NCBI GenBank assembly: GCA_964580575.1
Contig: CAZOLJ010000043.1
Span: forward strand, 1-40,168
Origin: CAVPDE01 sp964580575
GTDB taxonomy: Bacteria; Desulfobacterota; DSM-4660; Desulfatiglandales; HGW-15
Direction: 5' to 3'
DNA length: 40,168 nt
Shown piece after piece: positions 1 through 8,362 of this stretch (its first letter is position 1; each line of letters starts with the position of its first letter). The position numbers and the translations under genes were made by a program. The notes beneath the pieces are model-generated. The model made no database searches and was not told the DNA's origin. It saw nothing but the letters and a program-made list of their open reading frames with translations.

Positions 1-121
1 CTCTTCGTTTTCTGTTTTTAGAGGGACTCCCATGGCCTGAGCCATCCATTTCAAAAAGCTAAACTGTTACCCGGCCAGGCAAACCCCGTCAGTCTTCAAC
101 GAATCCAGAAGGAGATAAGAA

Positions 122-1078
122 ATGCCAGAAGAGAAACCGGATGGAACTCCTATTCGAGGGCGCGGCCGCATCGGGCTTTTGGTGCTCCTCATCCTTGTTG
201 TTTTCTGCGTGGTGGTGATGGTGATCAATTCGAGGAAGCCCCAGTACCATAGCCTGGAGGGAGTGGACAAGAGGGTCAAGGGAGCTCACTTCATCAAGGT
301 CAATGAGATGCTGATCAAGGATATGGCCGACAACTGGTTGCCAAACGATATTTTTTGGCCTACGGCCCTGTTGGACAACATGCCCAATTTCCAGCTCGGT
401 GTCCTCGAGGTCGTCCGCTACAATGTGAGGGTGCTGAGGGACAACCTTTCTCGCATGCGGACGACAGACCGGCTGGAGCCAAGCGCCGAAGCGGCCTTTA
501 CGAACTTGTCCAACGACCCCTTCAAGTGGTGGTTCCCTTCTGCGGAAAGCAAATGGAAAGAGGCCCTCTCCAAGCTGGAGGCCTACAACCAGAATCTCGC
601 TTCAGGTAAGTCTCACTTCTACCCCAGGGCCGACAACCTGATAGAACTCCTCAACCAATACCTGTCTCTCATGGGTGGAGCGAACACCCGGTTGATCAAT
701 GCCCCCCGGGATATGAAATCCACTCTAAGCGTCGAAGAGCAAAAGGACAAGACATCGCCGGCTCCAAGCGTGGACATCGATATTCCATGGCGACAGATTG
801 ACGACAACTTCTACTATGCCCAGGGCGTAGCCTATGCCCTGTACGAGTCCTTCCGGGCGATTCGGGTAGACTTCGCTGAAGTGCTCGCGGACAAGAATTC
901 ACTGACTCTGGTGGATAAGATTCTGGAGATTCTCGGCCGATGCCATTTCGAGCCCCTGATCGTGTTCAATGGGGATCCGGACAGCATTTTCGCAAACCAT
1001 TCCTTGAATCTCTCAGGCATCTTCAACGATGCCAGGCAGAAGATAAATTCTTTGACTGTGGCCTTGATGCAGGGGTAA
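122..1078 (+). CDS. DUF2333 family inner-membrane protein
   Basis: The 318-residue product has one hydrophobic segment at about residues 18-35, after a short basic N-terminus, so it is probably anchored in the inner membrane with the rest in the periplasm. The body contains the W-L-P-N-D-x-F-W-P-T and Q-L-G-V-L-E-V-V-R blocks that I associate with DUF2333 (COG5345), a family of unknown function found in Proteobacteria. The ATG at 122 follows a strong AGAAGGAGAT ribosome site. The 121 bases upstream show no promoter I trust. About 120 bp separate it from hypA on the same strand; whether they share a transcript cannot be told. Family assignment is from memory of conserved blocks; the biochemical role is unknown. 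Confidence 0.75.
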   Translation: MPEEKPDGTPIRGRGRIGLLVLLILVVFCVVVMVINSRKPQYHSLEGVDKRVKGAHFIKVNEMLIKDMADNWLPNDIFWPTALLDNMPNFQLGVLEVVRYNVRVLRDNLSRMRTTDRLEPSAEAAFTNLSNDPFKWWFPSAESKWKEALSKLEAYNQNLASGKSHFYPRADNLIELLNQYLSLMGGANTRLINAPRDMKSTLSVEEQKDKTSPAPSVDIDIPWRQIDDNFYYAQGVAYALYESFRAIRVDFAEVLADKNSLTLVDKILEILGRCHFEPLIVFNGDPDSIFANHSLNLSGIFNDARQKINSLTVALMQG

Positions 1079-1201
1079 GGAAACGGCGCAAGGTGCACGG
1101 TGCAAGGTTCACGGCCAAAGCCAAGAATGGCAGAAAGATAGAGCAGGGAGCGAAGAAGAAAAAGAAGTGCTCCATTACTCCAAGATGTTAAGTGCCCAAA
1201 T

Positions 1202-1543
1202 ATGCATGAAATGTCCATTGCCCAGAGTCTGATCAGCATTCTCCAGGAGGAGATGGCAAAGCATGGTGCTGGAACGCTCCGCTCTGTGCGCTTGAGTGTC
1301 GGAGAGTTATCCGCCATCGTGCCGGAGTCCCTGTCCTTCTGTTTTGAGATCATCACCCAGGGGACCCCTCTTGAAGGGGCTAAACTCCTGATGGACAGGA
1401 TCCCCCTCAGAGGGTACTGCCCCCAGTGTGAAGAGACCTTCGATATCAAGGAGTTTGTCTTTATTTGCCCGACCTGCAGCAGCACCAATATTGAAACGAT
1501 CGAGGGCCAGGAGTTGTCCATCGTGGAGATGGAGGTGGAGTAA
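1202..1543 (+). CDS. hypA: Hydrogenase maturation nickel metallochaperone HypA
   Basis: HypA delivers Ni(II) with HypB to the large subunit of NiFe hydrogenases. The 113-residue product has the family length and begins M-H-E-M-S, where His2 is the nickel ligand. A zinc-ribbon follows, with Cys73/Cys76 and Cys89/Cys92 (two CxxC pairs). The start is fixed by the essential His2, although the ribosome site is weak. hypB follows about 100 bp downstream. No hydrogenase structural gene or hypCDEF lies in the window, so those must be elsewhere. Confidence 0.96.
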   Translation: MHEMSIAQSLISILQEEMAKHGAGTLRSVRLSVGELSAIVPESLSFCFEIITQGTPLEGAKLLMDRIPLRGYCPQCEETFDIKEFVFICPTCSSTNIETIEGQELSIVEMEVE

Positions 1544-1544
1544 A

Positions 1545-1617
1545 AGCCAGTGATCAGTAATCAGTGAACCCGCCAGAGGCGGGCAAGCAGTGAACCGTGA
1601 ACGGATAACGGATAACG
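1545..1617. repeat. Intergenic syllabic repeat with hairpin (hypA-hypB spacer)
   Basis: The spacer is built from near-repeated units of the type AGTGATCAGT, AATCAGTGAAC, AGTGAACCGTGAACGG and GGATAACGGATAACG. A perfect hairpin, CCCGCC-AGA-GGCGGG, sits in the middle at 1569-1583. The same words in reverse complement occur at 5668-5708 beside the assembly gap. It is non-coding and lies inside the likely hypA-hypB transcript. Confidence 0.7.
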
Positions 1618-1639
1618 TTTTGCGGTGACGGAGGATTGC

Positions 1640-2320
1640 ATGAAAGTTTCGGTCGTGAGGAATATCCTGGAGGCGAACGAGCGGATCGCTGAACAGAACA
1701 AGGCGTTGTTTCAAGAACACCACCTTCTGGTGATCAATCTCATGAGCTCTCCGGGTGCCGGAAAAACGAGCCTTCTGGAAAAAACCATTGATGCCCTGAA
1801 AAAGGACCTTCGCATCGGGGTGATCGAAGGAGACATCCAGTCCACGAGCGATGCGGAGCGAATCGCGCGAAAGGGGGTTCCCGCCGTGCAGATCAACACG
1901 GGAGGGGCATGCCACCTGGACGGGAACATGATCCGGGAAACCTTTCCTGAATTCGATTTCAGCCGACTGGATCTTCTGGTGGTCGAGAACGTGGGAAACC
2001 TGGTCTGCCCGGCGGAATTCAAAGTGGGGGAAGACTTCAAGGTGATGATTCTGAGCGTTGCGGAAGGGGATGACAAGCCGTCCAAGTACCCTCTCATGTT
2101 TCACGAGTCCAAGGTGCTCCTGATCAACAAAACCGATCTCCTTCCCTATGTGGAGTGCAGCGTGGAGAAGATCATCAAAGACTCCTTGAACATCAATCCG
2201 GATCTGGCCATCTTTCAGGTCTCCTGCAAGACCGGAGAGGGATTGGGAGACTGGTACCGGTGGTTACAGGAAAAGGTGAAGGAAAAGTCGCGGGCCTTCA
2301 AAGATGAATCTCACGGTTGA
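1640..2320 (+). CDS. hypB: Hydrogenase maturation GTPase HypB
   Basis: HypB is the SIMIBI-class GTPase that drives nickel insertion into NiFe hydrogenase with HypA. The P-loop S-P-G-A-G-K-T lies at residues 37-43. The G-domain metal site Cys91-His92 and a second Cys in L-V-C-P (Cys123) are present, as is the base-specificity motif N-K-T-D at 163-166. The protein lacks the N-terminal CxxCGC nickel site and the His-rich tract found in some HypBs, so it is the minimal form with no nickel-storage tail. I chose the ATG at 1640 because GGAGGA precedes it; a GTG at 1625 would add five residues without a ribosome site. The next gene overlaps its 3' end by 17 bp. Confidence 0.96.
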   Translation: MKVSVVRNILEANERIAEQNKALFQEHHLLVINLMSSPGAGKTSLLEKTIDALKKDLRIGVIEGDIQSTSDAERIARKGVPAVQINTGGACHLDGNMIRETFPEFDFSRLDLLVVENVGNLVCPAEFKVGEDFKVMILSVAEGDDKPSKYPLMFHESKVLLINKTDLLPYVECSVEKIIKDSLNINPDLAIFQVSCKTGEGLGDWYRWLQEKVKEKSRAFKDESHG

Positions 2321-2987
2321 GTCTCTGACGCTCTTGAATCTCCAGGAAAAGGAAACGGCAACCCTTCGGAAGCCCTCTTCCACGAGGCCGGCTCTTTACC
2401 GGATAGAAGTAGGCAACACCCGAGCGGTGGTCAAGGATTTCAGCGTCAACGGCCGGGTGTTCAGGAATCTCATCGGCCGCTTTTTGATCTGGAGAGAAAG
2501 AAAAGCCTACCGAAGGCTCAAGGGGGTCAACGGCGTCCCTGCTCTCTATGGCGTTGTTGAAGGCCTTGCGCTGGTCCTTGAAGAGATTCAAGGCAGAAGC
2601 ATTGAAGGGCTGGATCGGGAGAAGAAGCTTTCGCCCCAGTTCTTTGAGTCCTTGCGCGATCTGCTGGGGAAGGTCCACCGAAGAGGGTTGTGTCACTGCG
2701 ACCTGAAGAGAGCGGCCAATGTGCTGGTGGGAGACGATGAACGCCCTTACCTCATCGACTGGTCTGCCGCCCTTCTGGAACGGGAGTTCAGGTTTTTCCC
2801 GGCCAGCCTGATCTACAAAAGATTTCTTCTCGATGACACCCACGCGGTCATCAAGCTCCAGCTCAGGCACTGTCCCGAGGCCATCCCTCCTGAAGCCCTG
2901 CGCCAGTACCGGAACCGGGGCGCGGCGGAAAGGGCGATCAGAAAACTGCGAGACGGGGCAAGGGATTTTCTGCAGAAAGTGGCGTGA
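2304..2987 (+). CDS. WaaP/RIO-like small kinase (lipopolysaccharide kinase family)
   Basis: This 227-residue protein carries a compact protein-kinase-like core. There is a candidate ATP lysine near residue 44 (V-V-K-D), the catalytic loop H-C-D-L-K-R-A-A-N at 131-139 and a metal-binding L-I-D-W at 150-153 in place of DFG. This pattern fits the Kdo/WaaP lipopolysaccharide kinase and RIO-type group, which phosphorylate sugars of the LPS core or unknown substrates. The ATG lies inside the end of hypB (17 bp overlap), implying translational coupling, although a functional link with hydrogenase maturation is not evident. No membrane segment is seen. The substrate cannot be assigned. Confidence 0.7.
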   Translation: MNLTVESLTLLNLQEKETATLRKPSSTRPALYRIEVGNTRAVVKDFSVNGRVFRNLIGRFLIWRERKAYRRLKGVNGVPALYGVVEGLALVLEEIQGRSIEGLDREKKLSPQFFESLRDLLGKVHRRGLCHCDLKRAANVLVGDDERPYLIDWSAALLEREFRFFPASLIYKRFLLDDTHAVIKLQLRHCPEAIPPEALRQYRNRGAAERAIRKLRDGARDFLQKVA

Positions 2988-3163
2988 TCCGAAAACCGAA
3001 ATGTCAGAGAAGACCCTGGACTAACGATTGCCTTGTTCGAGAAATCCCAGGTAACCCATGATCGAATTGCTCACGAAAAACTTTTCTCTTTCTTGTTCCG
3101 CGGAAGACATGGCGTTAAAAACACTGAGCTCCGGTTCCATGAAGAGCGCTCTCTTCGTTCCCC

Positions 3164-3220
3164 CTCACCCCGACCCTCTCCCCCAAATCATGGGGGAGAG
3201 GGCGGAGAGAAGGGGCCTGG
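3164..3220. repeat. REP-like palindrome between convergent genes
   Basis: A perfect 12-bp inverted repeat, CCCTCTCCCCCA (3174-3185) and TGGGGGAGAGGG (3191-3202), is separated by five bases and embedded in C-rich then G-rich sequence. This is the CCCTCACCC...CCCTCTCCCC type of extragenic palindrome seen in many bacterial genomes. It lies between the convergent kinase (ends 2987) and ABC-auxiliary lipoprotein gene (ends 3267). It lacks a T-run, so it is not a classical terminator, but may stall or protect transcripts. The rest of 2988-3266 shows nothing recognisable. Confidence 0.7.
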
Positions 3221-3266
3221 GTGTCTGAGCAAATATAGCACGCTTGATAGTTCCCTCCTCCGTGCC

Positions 3267-3884
3267 CTATTTAATCAGATGTTGATGGGTCGTCCGGATC
3301 ACCTGGGCGGAAACCTCCGCCATCGCCTCACTCATGGCTTCGGAGAGGCTTTCCATGTTTCTTTTCCTGCACGGTTTCACCGCATGAAAGGTTTTCTGGA
3401 AGACGATCCGCTTGCTCAGGTCGGGTTCAGGGCGCCGCAGAAGAACCGTGCTCACGGTGAGCACGGCTTTCCAGCCGTCCTCGGAGTCCCATTCGAAGAA
3501 TTCATCCACAGATCCCTCCATGACCAGGGAGGGCTCGACCCTGCTGTCATAGGGAGCTACCGCTTTGAACATGCCGAGATTTTTAAAGTCCCTCGAGAGG
3601 TAGTAGGTGACCAGATCGCCGGGGTTGGCGCGCCACTTCTCGTAAGGGTACGCTTCCCGCCTGAACGACCGATCCCGGTAAATGACCTGAAGGGTGTTGT
3701 ACATGGGTGAAACACTGAAGCGTTCGACTTTCAGGACATAAGGGAGTGTCGTGATCCCCTGAACCTGAGGAGGCTCGTATTCCAAGGCGTAGTAGTGGAT
3801 TTGTTGGGCCGGCTGCTTGAAGCTTGAACAAGCGCAACAGGAGAGGAGAACCAGAATGACGAGTGATCGTTGTGTCCGAGTCAT
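3267..3884 (-). CDS. ABC-type transport auxiliary lipoprotein (PqiC/ABC_trans_aux-like)
   Basis: The 205-residue product has a short basic N-terminus, a hydrophobic stretch and a Cys-rich lipobox region (Cys16, Cys17, Cys19), so it is an exported lipoprotein. The block Y-Y-A-L-E-Y followed by L-K-V-E-R-F-S-V-S-P and the Y-R-D-R...Y-P-Y-E-K-W region fit the auxiliary lipoproteins that accompany Mla/MCE lipid transporters. The start ATG overlaps the mlaD stop by four bases (ATGA), so it is the last gene of the transport operon. It probably links the inner-membrane MCE complex to the outer membrane. Which of the clustered cysteines is lipidated is uncertain. Confidence 0.8.
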   Translation of the reverse strand: MTRTQRSLVILVLLSCCACSSFKQPAQQIHYYALEYEPPQVQGITTLPYVLKVERFSVSPMYNTLQVIYRDRSFRREAYPYEKWRANPGDLVTYYLSRDFKNLGMFKAVAPYDSRVEPSLVMEGSVDEFFEWDSEDGWKAVLTVSTVLLRRPEPDLSKRIVFQKTFHAVKPCRKRNMESLSEAMSEAMAEVSAQVIRTTHQHLIK

Positions 3885-4885
3885 GGGCGATCTCCTTTGC
3901 TGGATTCCGTTTCCATCTCGCGGCGAGGCGGAGGGTCTCCAAAAACGAGCTGCGAAGGCTGCTCCACCAAGGTCTCCAGGAACCGGTTGAGGTTTTCACT
4001 GGCCCTTTCAAGATTTTGTGCTGTTACCAAGAGGTTCTGTCTCATGTGGGAAAAGGTTTCATCCGCTCCTGTGGTCAGAGAGGCCGTTTTTTCAATGGCG
4101 ATGTTGACGTTTTTCAAAGCCTCCCGAATGGCATGCTCATTGTCCGAAATGACTCCGCGTGCCTGGGAAAGAGCGCTTTCCACGTGAGTCAACGTAGCAT
4201 TCCCCTTCACAAAGAATTCATTGGCCGACTGAACGGTCGCCTGGGTGGAGGCCAGGATCTTCTCCCAATGTTCATAATCCAGAATTCGATGAAGTTGATC
4301 TATGGATCCTTCAAGTTTCCTGGAAAGGCCTTTCACATTGGCCTCCTGAATCGTTGTTTCAATCGTATCCAGGCTGGACTTCATTTTCGCAGAGATGCCC
4401 TCCAGGTCGAGGGTTTTGATCTTGTTCAGGATGTCGTCAATGCCCCGCAGGATCTCGGTGAATTCAGAAGGCTTGGAGGCGACAATGGGATATTCAGAAG
4501 GAAAACTGAGCGGCGGCGAACGGTCCGGCTCATCCCGCTCTTTTTGATCGAGCTCGATAAAAACGCTTCCGGTGATGCCCAAGGACTTCAACTGGGCGAC
4601 TATGTTCGTATCCAGAACCATGCCGGTTTCGATCTTGAGAACAACCTTCACCAGCTTGGAGTCCGGAGCCACGCTGATGCTGTGGACACGGCCCACGGAC
4701 ACGCCCCTGTACTTGACCGGAGAATCCTTGTCAAGGCCTTGCACGGATTCGTTGAAGTAGGTGACGTAGAAGCGGCCTTTCTCGAAATATCGAGACATCC
4801 CGAGCCAGATGAAAGCGAGAAGGGCGATTCCGATTCCGCAAAGAAGAAACAGGCCGACGACGAACTTGGTTTTTTGTGAAGCCAT
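3881..4885 (-). CDS. mlaD: MlaD/MCE-domain lipid transport protein
   Basis: MlaD-type proteins form a periplasmic hexameric ring that carries phospholipids between membranes on an MlaFE ABC core. The 334-residue product has one N-terminal membrane segment (about 8-28). A single MCE domain follows at about 38-115, with the typical Y-R-G-V-x-V-G-R-V and S-L-G-I-T-G-S-V-F-I-E blocks. A long C-terminal helical, coiled-coil-like region is rich in A/Q/E, much longer than in E. coli MlaD and more like the Gram-negative Ttg2C/plant TGD2 style. It lies 13 bp downstream of mlaF and overlaps the lipoprotein gene by four bases. No MlaC-type periplasmic shuttle is present here. Confidence 0.92.
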   Translation of the reverse strand: MASQKTKFVVGLFLLCGIGIALLAFIWLGMSRYFEKGRFYVTYFNESVQGLDKDSPVKYRGVSVGRVHSISVAPDSKLVKVVLKIETGMVLDTNIVAQLKSLGITGSVFIELDQKERDEPDRSPPLSFPSEYPIVASKPSEFTEILRGIDDILNKIKTLDLEGISAKMKSSLDTIETTIQEANVKGLSRKLEGSIDQLHRILDYEHWEKILASTQATVQSANEFFVKGNATLTHVESALSQARGVISDNEHAIREALKNVNIAIEKTASLTTGADETFSHMRQNLLVTAQNLERASENLNRFLETLVEQPSQLVFGDPPPRREMETESSKGDRP

Positions 4886-4898
4886 GAATCATGCCCCT

Positions 4899-5672
4899 TT
4901 ATGCCGGGTGTGCGCTCTCTTCGGGTTGGCGATTGAAAAACCGCCAGACCAGAGGGTTTCGGCTGGTCTCACGAAGGTGGAGAGGATCCCCTTCAGCGAC
5001 AATTCCCTTGGTTCCTTTATCCAGCATGATCACTCTCTGAGCCACGGTGAGAATGCTTTGGAGCTCATGGGTGACGATGACCATGGTGGTTCCCAGACTC
5101 TTGTTCAAGTGCAAGATAAGACGGTCCAGTCCTGCCGACGTGACCGGATCGAGTCCTGCCGAGGGCTCGTCAAAGAAAAGGATTCTCGGATTGAGAGCCA
5201 TGGCTCGTGCAAGGCCGGCCCGCTTTTTCATCCCGCCGCTGATTTCAGAAGGGAGGTAATCTTCATACCCATCCAGCTGGACAAGGTTCAACTTCATCCG
5301 AACAAGAGCAGACACGAGGTCTGAGGACAGATCCGTGTATTCCAGAATGGGCAAAGCCACATTCTCTGCGAGTGTCATGGAACCGAAGAGGGCGCCGCTT
5401 TGATAGAGGATGCCGATTTTCCGAAGCAGGCGGTGATACCCCTCCGAGTCCGCCCGCGTGATATCCTCACCGTCAATGACGACCTGCCCTGAGTAGGGAC
5501 GGATGAGCCCGATCAGGTGCTTGAGGAGTGTGCTCTTGCCGCACCCGCTTCCTCCGAGAATGACAAAGATCTCTCCTTCGTAAATGTCAAAGGAGATGCC
5601 CTCCAGAATGGTTTCCTCGCCGTACCGCGCGACAAGGTCTTTCACTTGAATGATCGGCTGCCTGTTCATCAT
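4899..5672 (-). CDS. mlaF: Phospholipid ABC transporter ATPase MlaF
   Basis: This 257-residue ABC ATPase has Walker A G-G-S-G-C-G-K-S-T at 40-48, Q-loop Gln91, signature I-S-G-G-M at 144-148, Walker B F-F-D-E-P at 166-170 and the H-loop at His202. The I-S-G-G-M-K-K-R signature is typical of MlaF rather than of import or drug ABCs. It powers MlaE/MlaD in the inner membrane. The start is preceded not by a clear ribosome site but by repetitive sequence (5673-5708) and then the assembly gap; two adjacent ATGs (5672, 5669) are possible. Confidence 0.94.
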   Translation of the reverse strand: MMNRQPIIQVKDLVARYGEETILEGISFDIYEGEIFVILGGSGCGKSTLLKHLIGLIRPYSGQVVIDGEDITRADSEGYHRLLRKIGILYQSGALFGSMTLAENVALPILEYTDLSSDLVSALVRMKLNLVQLDGYEDYLPSEISGGMKKRAGLARAMALNPRILFFDEPSAGLDPVTSAGLDRLILHLNKSLGTTMVIVTHELQSILTVAQRVIMLDKGTKGIVAEGDPLHLRETSRNPLVWRFFNRQPEESAHPA

Positions 5673-5708
5673 TCACCGTTCATCGTTGACCGTTCACTGA
5701 TCACTGAT
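5668..5708. repeat. Intergenic syllabic repeat abutting the assembly gap
   Basis: Units ATTCACCGTTCATC, GTTGACCGTTCACTG and ATCACTGAT succeed each other up to the first N. In reverse complement they read ATCAGTGATCAGTGAACGG, the same words found at 1545-1617. The assembly probably broke here because such sequence recurs in the genome. Confidence 0.65.
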
Positions 5709-5808
5709 NNNNNNNNNNNNNNNNNNNNNNNNNNNNNNNNNNNNNNNNNNNNNNNNNNNNNNNNNNNNNNNNNNNNNNNNNNNNNNNNNNNNNNNNNNNN
5801 NNNNNNNN
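5709..5808. other. Assembly gap (100 N)
   Basis: Exactly 100 Ns lie between mlaE (stop at 5822) and mlaF (start at 5672). The round number suggests a scaffolding placeholder of unknown true length. Both neighbours are complete, so no gene end is lost, but a small gene or a longer repeat could be hidden. Confidence 0.98.
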
Positions 5809-5821
5809 CTTCTGTGCACAC

Positions 5822-6967
5822 CTACCCCCAGTATCGAAGAATCACGGAGAAGATGGAGTCCGTAAGGATGATCAGAAAAATACTGCTCACCACCGCAGAG
5901 GTCGTGGCTTCTCCAACGCCTGCTGCGCCTCCACGCACTCGAAAGCCTCGAAAACACCCGATCCAGGAAATCAGGAAGGCGAACACGGCGCTTTTCAGAA
6001 CACCCAGGAAAACGTCAAAAGGTGTGAGAGTCGCAAAGGTCTGAGCCATGTAAGCGTTGGCCGTCAGGTCAAGCATCCAAACGCCGACGACCAGGCCGCC
6101 CAGAATGGCAAAAAGGTCGGAAAACAGGGTCAGGAGCGGGACCACGACGAGGGAAGCGATGACCTTGGGAATGGCCAGAAATCGAGTCGGGTCAAATCCC
6201 ATGGTAAAGAGAGCGTCGATTTCTTCCGATATCCGCATGGTGCCGATTTCGGCGGCGAACGCAGACCCTGACCGGCCGGCGACAATGATCGCCGTCATGA
6301 TAGGCCCCAACTCCCGGGTCATGGCCAGGCTCACAAGGGAGGCGACATAGATGTCCGCACCGAACTGCCTGAGCTGGACCGAAGACATGAACGCGATGAT
6401 CAACCCCAGGAGGAAACTGATCAAGCCCACGATGGGCAAAGCATCCACCCCTGTCTTTCGCATGGCGAGGACCGTGTCTTCCCTTCTCAAGGAACGGGGA
6501 TGTCGAATGACGTAGAGAAGGGCAAGAAAAACCGATCCGGTGAAAGAGGTGAGGTACCGTAAGTCATTGATGTGGCGGAGGGTCGCATCTCCGAGGCGGA
6601 TACAGATATTGGGGATCTGTTTCTTGGCCAGGGGGACTTTTTCCGTCAGCTCATCGAAGAGGAGAAGAGAGAGAATCTCCCTGATCTTGTCGGAGACATG
6701 AAGAAGGGAAAACGCGCCGCTCTGCTCGGTCATCATGTGCCTCAGCTGGATCAGCACGAGCACACCGAAGTCGTCCACGTAGGTCACTTCCGAGAGGTCA
6801 ACGGTAAGAGCCTTTGGGGCCTTGCGCTCGATCAGGGGCCCGAGGTCCCGCAGCATGGATGCTGCGCTGGCGGCATCCATCCTGCCCGTAAGGCGAAGGG
6901 TCATCCCTCCGTTCCGGTCCTCTGAAGACTCATAACCCCATGATTCCTGGTCCGTTGAACGATGCAT
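5822..6967 (-). CDS. mlaE: STAS-MlaE fusion permease of the lipid ABC transporter
   Basis: The 381-residue protein joins an N-terminal STAS domain (about 20-115) to an MlaE permease (about 130-381). The permease part has about five hydrophobic segments and the conserved R-E-L-G-P-I-M-T loop followed by A-G-R-S-G-S-A at about 218-236. The STAS part replaces the separate MlaB subunit of E. coli. Where a regulatory Ser/Thr would follow the strand it reads V-D-D-F-G, so phosphorylation control is unlikely. Its start lies four bases after the upstream sensor gene, so the two are cotranscribed. Downstream lies the N gap and then mlaF. The fusion form is known in other Gram-negatives. Confidence 0.92.
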   Translation of the reverse strand: MHRSTDQESWGYESSEDRNGGMTLRLTGRMDAASAASMLRDLGPLIERKAPKALTVDLSEVTYVDDFGVLVLIQLRHMMTEQSGAFSLLHVSDKIREILSLLLFDELTEKVPLAKKQIPNICIRLGDATLRHINDLRYLTSFTGSVFLALLYVIRHPRSLRREDTVLAMRKTGVDALPIVGLISFLLGLIIAFMSSVQLRQFGADIYVASLVSLAMTRELGPIMTAIIVAGRSGSAFAAEIGTMRISEEIDALFTMGFDPTRFLAIPKVIASLVVVPLLTLFSDLFAILGGLVVGVWMLDLTANAYMAQTFATLTPFDVFLGVLKSAVFAFLISWIGCFRGFRVRGGAAGVGEATTSAVVSSIFLIILTDSIFSVILRYWG

Positions 6968-6971
6968 GCGG

Positions 6972-8273
6972 CTATGACTGAAGGTTCTTCAACCCTTCCT
7001 CATCCACTTCGAAGTTGATTTTCATGCACTCCACGTCCATTTGAAAGAGCAGCCACCCGATGTTTCGATCATTCTCTCTCAGCTCAAAGGCGACCTCCAC
7101 TCCCTTGCGGCCCATGGGGTGGTCCTGGTCCGGACGGTAAAGAACAAGGACCCGGTAAAGGGATTTTTCAGAGCCCTGAAAATCGATTCCCGTGTAGGAG
7201 GTGCCGATCATGGTCTGAGCGTTGAAGCCGGGCTTTATGGAATAAGCGTCAAACACCTTCCGTTGCTTGTCCAGCAGGACGATTCCGTTGTAGGGACACC
7301 GCTTGGTGATCTGGAGCTCGAAGAACTCCTTCAGAATCTGTGTCGTGGCTGCGCGATCTCCCCGAGCCAAGGGCTCCGTGAGCAACGATTTCAGCAGAAG
7401 ATAGTCCTTTGCCAAGAGATTCCTGAGCTCCAGTTTCCCGGCGTCCATGGTTTGAACGCCCTTTGTGAAATAGGGGTATCCCACAATGACCGTCGTGGCT
7501 AAGAGGACAAGCAGCGCCAGGGAAGGGATAAGCCAGTAACGTGCCCTGCGATACCTGCGCTCCATCCGGTGTGCGGCCGTGACGTCGCGGCCCAGCCATA
7601 GGAGACTCTGGATGTTGTTCTGGCTGTCATGGAGAAGGGTGGTGCTGGTCGAGACGTAACGGGTTCCTTTTTCAGGGTGTCTGATCTTCAAAACCCTCTC
7701 CGGAACCGAGGTTTGGCTTTGTATCTCCTGCAAAAGCTCCCGGTAGACCTGCGGTTCTTCGTAGATGTCTTCAGCGGAAGTTCCACGCATGTGATGCCAG
7801 TTTCTGCCGTAAAGCTTTTCGGCGGCGGCGTTCCATGCGACCACTCTACCGCCTAGGTCCGTGAGCATCACGGCGTCCGGCAGCTTGTCGCAGATTTGTC
7901 TCAGCCCATAGATGGCCTGGCTCGACTCATCGAGCCGGCGAGCGATGATTTCGGTGATCTTCTCGGCAACGGCAGGATATCCTTTGAGGAAGGTGGAGAC
8001 CTCGTTCTTGGGAATGCGAAGAACCCTGACTTCGTTTTCAGCCTGAACCGTTGCCGTTCTTTTTGCTCCCAGCAGGAAGGAGAGTTCCCCGAACAGGGCG
8101 CCGGGCTCCAAGATTTCCGCGATCTTCTTGTCCCCCTTGAGCACTTCAAGGTGGCCGGAGACCAGGAAGTAGAGATCCTGAGAATCGTCCCCTTCCACAA
8201 AAAGAGCGTCGCCCTTCTGGTAGGTTTTGAGATGCTTCTGAAGGTCCTGGTGGTGAATGATTTCGTCGAGCAT
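6972..8273 (-). CDS. Membrane sensor: cyclic-nucleotide-binding, PAS and periplasmic domains
   Basis: This 433-residue protein heads the Mla operon. Residues about 15-110 form a cNMP-binding fold, with the cassette F-G-E-L-S-F-L-L-G and Arg72 positioned to hold the phosphate. A PAS domain follows (about 125-235, V-A-W-N-A-A-A-E-K-L-Y-G). A single membrane helix lies at about 247-266, and a C-terminal domain of about 165 residues should be periplasmic. There is no kinase, cyclase or DNA-binding output, so signalling must go through protein contact. Placement four bases before the STAS-MlaE fusion suggests it tunes lipid transport; this is inference. ATG 8273 has a GGAAGAGG ribosome site. Confidence 0.8.
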   Translation of the reverse strand: MLDEIIHHQDLQKHLKTYQKGDALFVEGDDSQDLYFLVSGHLEVLKGDKKIAEILEPGALFGELSFLLGAKRTATVQAENEVRVLRIPKNEVSTFLKGYPAVAEKITEIIARRLDESSQAIYGLRQICDKLPDAVMLTDLGGRVVAWNAAAEKLYGRNWHHMRGTSAEDIYEEPQVYRELLQEIQSQTSVPERVLKIRHPEKGTRYVSTSTTLLHDSQNNIQSLLWLGRDVTAAHRMERRYRRARYWLIPSLALLVLLATTVIVGYPYFTKGVQTMDAGKLELRNLLAKDYLLLKSLLTEPLARGDRAATTQILKEFFELQITKRCPYNGIVLLDKQRKVFDAYSIKPGFNAQTMIGTSYTGIDFQGSEKSLYRVLVLYRPDQDHPMGRKGVEVAFELRENDRNIGWLLFQMDVECMKINFEVDEEGLKNLQS

Positions 8274-8333
8274 GGCCGAACCTCTTCCGGGTGCCTCAAA
8301 CGGTGACCGACCGGTGGAACCGAGAGACGTATA

Positions 8334-8362
8334 AGCATATGAAAATACCGCTCATCCGTCAA
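8334..8362 (-). promoter_or_regulatory. Candidate sigma-70 promoter of the Mla operon
   Basis: On the minus strand TTGACG (8362-8357) and TATGCT (8339-8334) are separated by 17 bases. This places a transcription start near 8327, about 54 bases before the sensor gene ATG at 8273. The rest of 8274-8598 holds no gene I can support. Confidence 0.5.

Noticed and set aside
1..121. Riboswitch upstream of the DUF2333 gene
   Set aside because: No conserved aptamer core could be traced; only a plain ribosome site is convincing.
3174..3202. REP-like palindrome as an intrinsic terminator
   Set aside because: No T-run follows either arm.
3863..4879. 338-codon plus-strand frame opposite mlaD
   Set aside because: mlaD on the other strand has clear MCE motifs and operon overlaps; this frame has neither.
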